Source: an uncultured Veillonella sp. (GTDB lineage: Bacteria > Bacillota > Negativicutes > Veillonellales > Veillonellaceae). From it: a DNA stretch of 13,211 bases. Numbering within the stretch: the stretch's first letter is position 1; each line of letters begins with the position of its first letter. A model generated the notes under the pieces. That model worked only from the letters and a program-made list of their open reading frames with translations, was not told the DNA's origin and ran no database searches. This document shows, one piece after another, positions 1 through 6,147 of the stretch. A program made the translations under genes and the position numbers. The stretch spans positions 1 to 13,211 of the forward strand of contig NZ_CAKPTN010000036.1 of the NCBI RefSeq assembly GCF_934190855.1, written 5' to 3'.

Positions 1-81
1 TATGTTGAAATGTTGTGGTTGCCAGACCAACTTCATTTTATCACTAGGAGGTTCTTTCCTTTTCTCTAAGAAATTTTACTG

Positions 82-102
82 ACCCCCAGTTTAACTGGGG
101 GT
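82..102 (+). terminator. GC-rich hairpin, possible terminator of an upstream rightward gene
   Basis: ACCCCCAGT (82-90) pairs perfectly with ACTGGGGGT (94-102) around a TTA loop. The T-tract that follows is short (TTTAGT), so this is a weak intrinsic terminator, or only the stem of one. Two plus-strand frames run open from the window edge and stop at 67-69 and 80-82, which would fit the 3' end of a rightward gene lying mostly outside the window. I recognise neither peptide. Confidence 0.4.
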
Positions 103-130
103 TTAGTCATGCCTATTCGGCGTACAATCA

Positions 131-167
131 AGAAAGCCCCTATCTAAAATTAGATAGGGGCCTTTTT
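131..167. terminator. Bidirectional intrinsic terminator after the dCMP deaminase gene
   Basis: An 11-bp stem, GCCCCTATCTA (136-146) with TAGATAGGGGC (151-161), closes an AAAT loop. An A-rich flank lies on the left (AGAAA) and a CTTTTTC tract on the right. Read rightward it has the better T-tract. Read leftward it lies about 20 nt past the dCMP deaminase stop codon, with GGGGCTTTCTT as its weaker tract. It probably insulates the leftward transcription unit from whatever lies beyond the left edge. Confidence 0.75.
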
Positions 168-180
168 CGTAGAGCTCATA

Positions 181-660
181 TTAAACTGTAATAAGTAGTG
201 TACGACCTGTCGGTTTGTATTCAATAATTTCTACACCTGCCGTTTCTAGCATCCGTTTAGATGCTTTTACCTCTTTTGTATCCTTATAGAGATCATCGCG
301 GTAGATAACTGCCTTAATACCACTTTGAATGATGGCTTTCGCACATTCATTGCAAGGGAATAATGTAACATAAATCTTAGAGCCCTCTAGAGAGCCTCCA
401 CGATAGTTTAGAATCGCATTGAGTTCGCTATGTACCGTATAGAAATATTTATTATCGTCTGCCGTGTCGCGTTCCCAAGTGAAATCATCATCACTACAGT
501 TTAGAGGCATACCATTGTAACCAATGGATAAAATTTTATTGTCATTGCTAACAATACATGCACCAACTTGTGTATTTGGATCCTTAGAACGTTGTGCCGC
601 TAAAATGGCAACGCCCATGAAGTATTCATCCCAAGAAATATAATCGATACGTTTTGCCAT
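181..660 (-). CDS. comEB: dCMP deaminase (ComEB-type, zinc-dependent)
   Basis: Cytoplasmic enzyme of the CMP/dCMP deaminase family; family members of this type convert dCMP to dUMP and so feed thymidylate synthesis. The 159-residue protein carries the zinc-site pattern intact: H77-S-E79 (His ligand plus proton-shuttling Glu) and P-C103-x-x-C106 with the two Cys ligands. GYNGMP (47-52) followed by a C-S-D-D stretch is the substrate-binding region typical of true dCMP deaminases rather than cytidine or tRNA adenosine deaminases. Length is normal for the bacterial family. The ATG follows a TGAGG ribosome binding site at 666-670. It lies downstream of leuS on the same strand, but a strong terminator separates the two and I see no convincing promoter of its own, so expression may depend on read-through or on a weak promoter in the AT-rich 713-780 stretch. 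ComEB is the Bacillus name; it does not imply a competence role here. Confidence 0.9.
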   Translation of the reverse strand: MAKRIDYISWDEYFMGVAILAAQRSKDPNTQVGACIVSNDNKILSIGYNGMPLNCSDDDFTWERDTADDNKYFYTVHSELNAILNYRGGSLEGSKIYVTLFPCNECAKAIIQSGIKAVIYRDDLYKDTKEVKASKRMLETAGVEIIEYKPTGRTLLITV

Positions 661-671
661 ACTTACCTCAC

Positions 672-712
672 TTAAAAATAAGCCCCCTTCTACCTATGTA
701 GTTGGGGGCTTA
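672..712 (-). terminator. Intrinsic terminator of leuS, abutting the dCMP deaminase ribosome binding site
   Basis: On the minus strand TAAGCCCCC pairs with GGGGGCTTA (9 bp, 704-712 with 679-687). An inner CTAC/GTAG stem sits beyond a TT/TT internal mismatch. A T-rich run, TATTTTTAAG, follows. The hairpin starts about 50 nt past the leuS stop codon. Its T-tract ends two bases before the TGAGG ribosome binding site of the next gene, so the same element is also part of that gene's 5' leader if it is transcribed from leuS. Confidence 0.85.
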
Positions 713-734
713 CATGATTGAATAACTAGAATAT

Positions 735-773
735 CGTTATTTAAAAACGTTATTTAATATCATTATTTAACTA
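735..773. repeat. Three tandem 13-bp AT-rich repeats at the leuS stop codon
   Basis: CGTTATTTAA occurs at 735-744 and again at 748-757, and a one-base variant, CATTATTTAA, follows at 761-770. The period is exactly 13 bp. The last copy contains the leuS stop codon (763-765) and final codons. The copies are short and AT-rich, so replication slippage is the simplest explanation. Confidence 0.6.
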
Positions 774-3231
774 CGATATTTACGAGTTTACCAGGTACAT
801 AAATAACTTTTACGATATTTTTACCTTCTGTAAACTCTTGAACACGGCTAGATTCTTTAGCCATTGTTTCTAATTCTTCTTTCGTAATATTTACGGAAAC
901 AGTAAGTTTATCGCGAACTTTACCATTTACTTGCAATACTACTTCTACTTCGTCTACTACGAGAGCAGATTCTTCGTATACAGGCCAGTTTTCAGTGTGA
1001 ATAGATGTAGTTTCACCTAATTCATGCCACAACTCTTCTGTAATATGTGGAACAAATGGAGCTAATAGAAGCAATAAGGAGCGAGTCAATTCATTAGCTA
1101 ACGCACTATTGATAGTCTCTGCTTTATCCTTATGAGCATACATAGCATTTACAAGTTCCATGATAGCGGAAATAGCTGTATTGAAGTTGAAGTTGTTATC
1201 GAGGTCTTCCGTAACTTTTTTAATAACGCGGTGTAACTCACGACGCAATGCAAATTCGTCTTTTGTAAGTTCACCAGTTACATTTTTCTTACCTTCTTCG
1301 TTGTACGCATCAACAATACGCCATACACGACCTAAGAAACGATAGGAACCTTCAACGCCTTGGTCGGACCAATCAAGGTCACGATCTACAGGAGCTGCGA
1401 ATAGAATGAACAAGCGCGCCGTATCTGCACCATACGTATTGATAATTTCTTCAGGAGAAACTACATTACCTTTGGATTTAGACATTTTGCTGCCTTCTTT
1501 AAGTACCATGCCTTGTGTTAACAAGCCACGGAATGGTTCGTTAGCTTCGATAAGACCTAAATCGTGAATTACTTTCACAAAGAATCGAGAGTACAACAAG
1601 TGCAAGATAGCATGTTCAATACCACCGATATATTGGTCAACGTTCATCCAGTAGTTAGCGATTTTTTTATCGAATGGAGCTTGGTCATTTTTCGCATCTG
1701 TATAGCGCAAGAAGTACCAAGAGGAATCGATAAATGTATCCATTGTATCTGTTTCACGATGTGCTGGACCACCACATTTAGGACATGTAGTGTGCAAGAA
1801 GCTTTCAGATGTAGCCAATGGAGATACGGCACCAGATTCAAATTTAACATCCTCTGGCAAACGTACTGGCAACTCTTCTTCAGGAACTAGTTGTTCACCG
1901 CATGTTTCACAGTATACTACAGGAATTGGCACGCCCCAGTAACGTTGACGAGAAATCAACCAGTCACGAAGACGGAAGTTTACTTTACCTTCACCAATAC
2001 CGCGCTCATTAAGTGCAGCGGTAATATTTTTACGAGCCTCTTCAGATGTTTGGCCGTTAAAATCACCAGAGTTAACGAGGATACCATCTTCATGGTACCA
2101 TTCTTGCCATTTTTCAAGGCTATATTCTTCACCTTCACAAGCAACAACTTGTTTAATAGGCAAATCGTATTTATGAGCAAATTCCCAGTCACGTTCATCA
2201 TGTGCAGGGGAACCCATTACAGCACCAGTACCATAGTCTACTAGTACATAGTTCGCAATCCATACTGGAACTTGTTCACCAGACATAGGATTTACTGCAT
2301 AGGAACCTGTGAACATACCTTCTTTAGGTGTCTCTGTAGATGTACGATCGATGTCGCTCATATTGCGCATACGCGTAATGAAAGCTTCTAGTTCAGCTTT
2401 ATTAGGTGCGTTCTCAATAAGGCGTTCTACATATGGATGTTCAGGAGCCAATACAACATAGCTTACGCCGTAAATCGTATCAACACGTGTTGTATATACA
2501 GATACACGTTCATTGATGGATGGAACCTCGAAGGAGAATTCTGTACCTTCAGAGCGGCCAATCCAGTTTTTTTGCATCAATTTAACGCGTTGTGGCCAGT
2601 GATCAAGAGTATCCAAATCAGTTAACAAGCGATCAGCATATTCAGTGATACGCAAGAACCATTGAGACAAATCTTTTTTCTCAACTGTGTTGTCACAACG
2701 CCAACAAGCGCCATCGATTACTTGTTCATTTGCCAATACAGTATGGCAAGTTTCACACCAGTTTACTTTAGCTTCTTTTTTGTATGCCAAGCCTTTTTTG
2801 TAGAACTGTTGGAAGAACCATTGCGTCCATTTATAGTAATCTTCTTTACAAGTCGCAACTTCACGGTCCCAGTCATAGGACAAGCCAAGTGCTTTTTGTT
2901 GTAGTTTCATATTCTCGATATTATCAAGAGTCCATGTTTTAGGTGCAATACCATGTTTGATAGCCGCATTTTCAGCAGGCATACCAAAGGAGTCCCAGCC
3001 CATTGGATGTAATACGTTGAAGCCCTTCATTTTTTTGAAGCGAGCTACTACGTCACCGATGGAATAGTTACGCACGTGACCCATGTGTAGGTTACCGGAT
3101 GGGTACGGGAACATTTCTAATACATAGTATTTTTCTTTAGATTCATCATATTCTGTTTTAAATGTATGGTTATCATCCCAATACTTTTGCCACTTTTTCT
3201 CAATATCTTGGGCTACATATTTTTCATTCAT
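763..3231 (-). CDS. leuS: Leucyl-tRNA synthetase
   Basis: Class I aminoacyl-tRNA synthetase that charges tRNA-Leu in the cytoplasm and hydrolyses mischarged products. At 822 residues it is full length for the bacterial form. The HMGH signature is at 49-52 and KMSKS at 582-586. A zinc-type module has C159, C162, C176 and C179. The CP1 editing domain shows the T-rich STSTE-like strand (297-300) and [15 protein letters not shown] (334-348), whose conserved Asp checks the amino acid. A second Cys set (C441, C444, C483, C486) lies in the insert before the catalytic core resumes. The C-terminal anticodon-binding and tail domains end normally in VNIVVK. The ATG follows a perfect AGGAGG (3239-3244) with 7-nt spacing. 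It has its own promoter overlapping the end of the preceding GH18 gene and its own terminator. Nothing suggests truncation. Confidence 0.98.
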   Translation of the reverse strand: MNEKYVAQDIEKKWQKYWDDNHTFKTEYDESKEKYYVLEMFPYPSGNLHMGHVRNYSIGDVVARFKKMKGFNVLHPMGWDSFGMPAENAAIKHGIAPKTWTLDNIENMKLQQKALGLSYDWDREVATCKEDYYKWTQWFFQQFYKKGLAYKKEAKVNWCETCHTVLANEQVIDGACWRCDNTVEKKDLSQWFLRITEYADRLLTDLDTLDHWPQRVKLMQKNWIGRSEGTEFSFEVPSINERVSVYTTRVDTIYGVSYVVLAPEHPYVERLIENAPNKAELEAFITRMRNMSDIDRTSTETPKEGMFTGSYAVNPMSGEQVPVWIANYVLVDYGTGAVMGSPAHDERDWEFAHKYDLPIKQVVACEGEEYSLEKWQEWYHEDGILVNSGDFNGQTSEEARKNITAALNERGIGEGKVNFRLRDWLISRQRYWGVPIPVVYCETCGEQLVPEEELPVRLPEDVKFESGAVSPLATSESFLHTTCPKCGGPAHRETDTMDTFIDSSWYFLRYTDAKNDQAPFDKKIANYWMNVDQYIGGIEHAILHLLYSRFFVKVIHDLGLIEANEPFRGLLTQGMVLKEGSKMSKSKGNVVSPEEIINTYGADTARLFILFAAPVDRDLDWSDQGVEGSYRFLGRVWRIVDAYNEEGKKNVTGELTKDEFALRRELHRVIKKVTEDLDNNFNFNTAISAIMELVNAMYAHKDKAETINSALANELTRSLLLLLAPFVPHITEELWHELGETTSIHTENWPVYEESALVVDEVEVVLQVNGKVRDKLTVSVNITKEELETMAKESSRVQEFTEGKNIVKVIYVPGKLVNIVVK

Positions 3232-3289
3232 GTAGGGGCCTCCTCATATGGTCAACCTCATTAGTTGCCGTTTTATAATCAATATTCTT

Positions 3290-3318
3290 ATTTTACTACT
3301 TCAAGTAAAAGCAGTCAA
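3290..3318 (-). promoter_or_regulatory. leuS promoter, with an inverted repeat between its -35 and -10 boxes
   Basis: On the minus strand TTGACT (3313-3318) and TAAAAT (3290-3295) are separated by exactly 17 bp, a good sigma-A-type promoter. Transcription would start near 3283, giving a leader of about 50 nt. A perfect 7-bp inverted repeat, TTTTACT (3291-3297) and AGTAAAA (3304-3310), fills the spacer and the -10 box. It could be a repressor site or simply AT-rich chance. Confidence 0.6.
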
Positions 3319-3321
3319 ACA

Positions 3322-5037
3322 CTAGCGTTTTACTACTTGAACAGATTTAGTTAATTCATTTTGAGTAGTTGTATTTTCGACAGATCCATGACTCTTATAA
3401 GAAGCTTTGCTCTCCTTCACTTCTTGCGTATCACGTTCTTTTTGCGCTTTAGCCTCTTCTTTTAAACGCTTTTTCTCTGCCTTGGCTTCCTCAGCTAGAC
3501 GTTTTTTCTCAGCTTTTGCTTGTTCAGCCTCTTCTTTAGCTTTACGTTTAGTAACTTCTTTTTCTTCTTTAGCCTTCCGTTTTGCTTCTGCTTTAGCAGC
3601 TTTAGCCTTTTCTTTTTCTTCTAAGCGCAATTTGTATTGTTCAAGCTTAGTTAAAGGTTTTGCTTCTTCTACTACTGGTTCAGAAACAACCGCTGTAGGA
3701 GATTTAGGAATACCACGGCCTAAGTCTTTGCCTTGAATCATAGCAATAGTAGATTCATCTTCAAAGCCTTTACGCCATGCTGCAAAACCACCGAGTTTCA
3801 ATTCTTTTACAAGATCAAGTTTCAACCCTAAAGAAGTATTATCTTCAAACCAAATGCGGTCAGAGCCAGAACTTGTTGGGATAGATAGATAGTATAGTTT
3901 CAAACGATCATCCCAAGTCATTTTATCTTTGTGGTTTGCAAAGTAAGTGCCAGTATTCTTCATAGCCAATGTTTCGCCCTTAGCATAGCCGTTTGTGTCA
4001 TGCCACAAGCGCATATAGAATGGTACACCAAGCACTAACTTATGAGACGGAACCTCAGAAAGCATTCTTTCAGTATGGTTACGAACCCATGGATAACTTG
4101 CTACAGGACCAGCTGTAGTACTCTTAGCCCAAGTTTCGTCATAGGCCATAAGAACTACATAATCTACGGAGTTAGCAAAAGCACTACGGTTATATACTAA
4201 GGACCATTCAGGACTATCAGAGTAACCTGTTACATCGATAGAAGTTTTAATATTATATTGATGTAAATGGTTGGACAAATACGCTACAAAAGCGGTTAAA
4301 CGATCGCGGTCAGCATAGTCGATATTTTCAAAATCAAAGTTATAACCATCAAAACCATAAATGTAGGCATATTGAACGAGGTTATGAGCATATTTTTTCC
4401 ATACTGATTGGTCCGCTAAAATGCCACTTGTAAAACCAGGATCAAATCGATTTGTAATCAATGGCCATACGTGGTACCCCTTACTTTTATAAGTATTCAC
4501 ATAGTCAATGCTTACATTCGGGCTAGCCTCAAGACCTAAACTATGCAATTTAAACCAGCTAGGGGAAATAATATTATCGCCACTTGTATTAAGTTTAGCT
4601 TGGTATGGAGTCCCTTCTGTCGGCCACGGATCAAAAGACCAAGACAATGGAGTTTGTAATGTATATGGAGCTTTCACCGTTGACACTTGTGGCGCAGGAC
4701 CTAATGTTAATTGTCCATTAGTTTTTGTATAACTAACGCCAAGCATAGCTGGGTCAGACTCGATATCAACATAGGTAATACCATTTTGTTTAGTAATTGG
4801 TAATTTAACAGCCTCACCAACGGCAGCTGGATTTAATACAATCATATTACCTTGTAATTCTGTTTGAGGCACATACACCGTATATGCTGTTTTATATTGG
4901 TTTGCTTCGTAATGACGCGTTGTAGTAGCTAGAAATTGCTCCAACGGCACCAACACCTCTGCCTGTACGGCAGTCGTAGATAATGCAGACATTACTAAAG
5001 CTGTTAACGATTTTAAAATAGTAGATTTACGAATCAT
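3322..5037 (-). CDS. Secreted GH18 glycosidase (YaaH/SleL-like) with a charged repeat tail
   Basis: Probable exported peptidoglycan- or amino-sugar-polymer-cleaving enzyme. Residues 1-26 form a signal peptide (MIRK, hydrophobic core, AVQA cleavage site). Residues about 27-115 resemble the small copper-amine-oxidase N-terminal-like domain of secreted Firmicute proteins (TYVDIESDPAMLG and a TNGQLTL strand). Residues about 130-440 are a GH18 barrel: FDGYNFDFEN (229-238) matches the DGxNxDFE form of the YaaH/SleL group, with E237 as the likely proton donor. I see no LysM repeats. Residues 464-545 are a Lys/Glu/Ala-rich helix with 11-residue repeats, followed by a short polar end. There is no membrane anchor after the signal peptide, so in a diderm cell it would be periplasmic or exported. 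The ATG has AGGAG at 5043-5047. YaaH and SleL act on spore cortex in Bacillus; if the host does not sporulate, growth-phase wall turnover is likelier. Exact substrate unknown. Confidence 0.85.
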   Translation of the reverse strand: MIRKSTILKSLTALVMSALSTTAVQAEVLVPLEQFLATTTRHYEANQYKTAYTVYVPQTELQGNMIVLNPAAVGEAVKLPITKQNGITYVDIESDPAMLGVSYTKTNGQLTLGPAPQVSTVKAPYTLQTPLSWSFDPWPTEGTPYQAKLNTSGDNIISPSWFKLHSLGLEASPNVSIDYVNTYKSKGYHVWPLITNRFDPGFTSGILADQSVWKKYAHNLVQYAYIYGFDGYNFDFENIDYADRDRLTAFVAYLSNHLHQYNIKTSIDVTGYSDSPEWSLVYNRSAFANSVDYVVLMAYDETWAKSTTAGPVASYPWVRNHTERMLSEVPSHKLVLGVPFYMRLWHDTNGYAKGETLAMKNTGTYFANHKDKMTWDDRLKLYYLSIPTSSGSDRIWFEDNTSLGLKLDLVKELKLGGFAAWRKGFEDESTIAMIQGKDLGRGIPKSPTAVVSEPVVEEAKPLTKLEQYKLRLEEKEKAKAAKAEAKRKAKEEKEVTKRKAKEEAEQAKAEKKRLAEEAKAEKKRLKEEAKAQKERDTQEVKESKASYKSHGSVENTTTQNELTKSVQVVKR

Positions 5038-5056
5038 GTACTCTCCTAACTCTAGT

Positions 5057-5069
5057 TCCCATACTGGGA
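5057..5069 (-). promoter_or_regulatory. Small palindrome in the GH18 gene leader
   Basis: TCCCA-TAC-TGGGA forms a 5-bp perfect dyad between the candidate GH18 promoter and its ribosome binding site. It could be an operator half-site pair or a small leader stem. At this length chance is possible. Confidence 0.3.
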
Positions 5070-5081
5070 TACAATATCAAT

Positions 5082-5108
5082 CTCTATATTATACCATATT
5101 ATATAGAG
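5082..5108 (-). promoter_or_regulatory. Extended -10 promoter of the GH18 gene, within an inverted repeat
   Basis: On the minus strand TGGTATAAT (5088-5096) is a perfect extended -10 element. No good -35 box is visible at the usual distance, as is common for extended -10 promoters. An 8-bp perfect inverted repeat, CTCTATAT (5082-5089) and ATATAGAG (5101-5108), straddles it with an 11-bp spacer. That position suits a repressor operator, though both arms are AT-rich. Confidence 0.55.
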
Positions 5109-5121
5109 TTCATCTCTTTTC

Positions 5122-5150
5122 TTGCATGAAGGGTACATGTAATTTATAAT
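5122..5150 (+). promoter_or_regulatory. lgt promoter
   Basis: TTGCAT (5122-5127) and TATAAT (5145-5150) are separated by 17 bp, a convincing sigma-A-type promoter. Transcription would begin near 5157, leaving a leader of roughly 37 nt. The promoter is divergent from that of the GH18 gene, with the two -10 boxes about 50 bp apart, so regulators bound here could affect both. Confidence 0.7.
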
Positions 5151-5193
5151 TTAATTTATGTACTAATAAAAATTATCACATAAGGAGTTTTAT

Positions 5194-6018
5194 ATGCATC
5201 AATATTTATTTTTTATAGGGGACTTCCCTATTAGAGCCTACGGCGTTATGTTGGCCTTGGCTATCATCTGTGGCGCCTCTGTAGCGTACGTACTGTTAAA
5301 GAAAGATGGTCGCGGTTGGCATGAGCACATCATTGACTTCTCCATTACCGTTGCTGTAGCTGGTCTCATCGGTGCTCGCCTATGGGACGTATTCTTCTTT
5401 GACTGGGATTACTATGGCAACCATTTATTAGAAATCCCCTTCGTTTGGCAAGGTGGCATGGCCATCCAAGGCGGTGTCGTCTTAGGCACAATTGCTGGCT
5501 GGTGGTATCTTCGTAAAAACAATATCGACTTCTGGGCCTTTGCCGATCTATTTGCACCAGCATTGATCTTAGCTCAATCTGTAGGCCGTATGGCAAATCT
5601 TTTAAATGGCGATGCCTTCGGTCATCCTACGGGCGGTAATTATGGTATTATCTATCCTGAAAGTACTCTTGCATACCGCACCTACGGCAATCAACCATTA
5701 TGGCCTGCCGAAGTGTGGGAAGGTCAGATTGATATTCTCATCTTTGTAGCCCTTCTATTATTCGGTTCCTTCAAACATGCTAAGGGCCAAGTATTTGTAC
5801 TATACGCTATTCTCTACTCTACAGCACGTTTCTTCTTAGAATTCTTGCGTGGCGATTATGTAAATCTAACATTAGGCTTAAAATCTGCTCAAATGACTAG
5901 CCTTGTAGCAATCATTGTGGGCATCTGTGTATTTATCTATTTAGGCTATCTAGAAAAGAAAAATCAAGCAGTTGTAGTGGCTACAGAACCAACAACAAAA
6001 ACTAAAAAACGCAAATAA
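5194..6018 (+). CDS. lgt: Prolipoprotein diacylglyceryl transferase
   Basis: Inner-membrane enzyme that moves diacylglycerol from phosphatidylglycerol to the lipobox Cys of prolipoproteins, the first step of lipoprotein maturation. The 274-residue protein is mostly hydrophobic with several membrane segments (for example about 15-35, 50-66, 88-105, 178-192, 235-252) and a basic cytoplasmic end, KTKKRK. The family signature is recognisable at GRMANLLNGDAFG (131-143), with R132 equivalent to the essential E. coli Arg143. Y208 and R212 (YSTARFFLEFLRGD) keep the spacing of E. coli Tyr235/Arg239. Two points are unusual: the position of E. coli His103 is Q92 (MAIQGG), and the signature has Leu and Asp where Phe and Glu are typical. 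The ATG follows AAGGAG (5182-5187) by 6 nt. It is transcribed alone, between a divergent GH18 gene and convergent trmFO. Confidence 0.95.
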   Translation: MHQYLFFIGDFPIRAYGVMLALAIICGASVAYVLLKKDGRGWHEHIIDFSITVAVAGLIGARLWDVFFFDWDYYGNHLLEIPFVWQGGMAIQGGVVLGTIAGWWYLRKNNIDFWAFADLFAPALILAQSVGRMANLLNGDAFGHPTGGNYGIIYPESTLAYRTYGNQPLWPAEVWEGQIDILIFVALLLFGSFKHAKGQVFVLYAILYSTARFFLEFLRGDYVNLTLGLKSAQMTSLVAIIVGICVFIYLGYLEKKNQAVVVATEPTTKTKKRK

Positions 6019-6038
6019 TAAATACAGAAATACGAAAC

Positions 6039-6087
6039 AAAAAAGTCCTCCATTCATTAGTTTTACCTGTGAATGAAGGACTTTTTC
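6039..6087. terminator. Bidirectional terminator between lgt and trmFO
   Basis: AAAAAGTCCT (6040-6049) pairs with AGGACTTTTT across a single C/A mismatch, continued by an inner CATTCA (6051-6056) with TGAATG (6070-6075) and a 13-nt loop. There are T-tracts on both sides: CTTTTTC read rightward and ACTTTTTTG read leftward. It ends lgt and the convergent yraN-to-trmFO operon. Confidence 0.88.
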
Positions 6088-6097
6088 TATTTAAATC

Positions 6098-6135
6098 TTA
6101 ATCGACTTACTAATTTTCTAAATGCTATCGATTAA
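6098..6135. repeat. 8-bp inverted repeat in the trmFO 3' region
   Basis: TTAATCGA (6098-6105) and TCGATTAA (6128-6135) are perfect inverted copies 22 nt apart. They lie between the trmFO stop codon and the bidirectional terminator. The loop is long for a stable RNA stem, so a protein site or chance is as likely as an RNA role. Confidence 0.35.
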
Positions 6136-6147
6136 ACTCTCTATTAA

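Noticed and set aside
1..110. Possible end of an insertion sequence (IS200/IS605 style), suggested by a perfect hairpin near the edge
   Set aside because: The adjacent peptides do not resemble a transposase or TnpB, no target duplication or second end is visible, and a plain terminator explains the hairpin.
1564..2244. Two plus-strand frames and two short minus-strand frames within leuS
   Set aside because: All overlap continuous, conserved LeuRS sequence in other frames.
3232..3265. Tiny upstream frames in the leuS leader (MRLTI and MRRPLHE) as a possible leader peptide
   Set aside because: Each has a single Leu codon, there is no terminator/antiterminator pair, and the ribosome binding signal belongs to leuS itself. 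No attenuation mechanism can be supported.
3407..3736. A 109-codon plus-strand frame rich in Ser, Ala and Phe
   Set aside because: It is the antisense of the Lys/Glu/Ala repeat tail of the GH18 protein; its low complexity mirrors that repeat.
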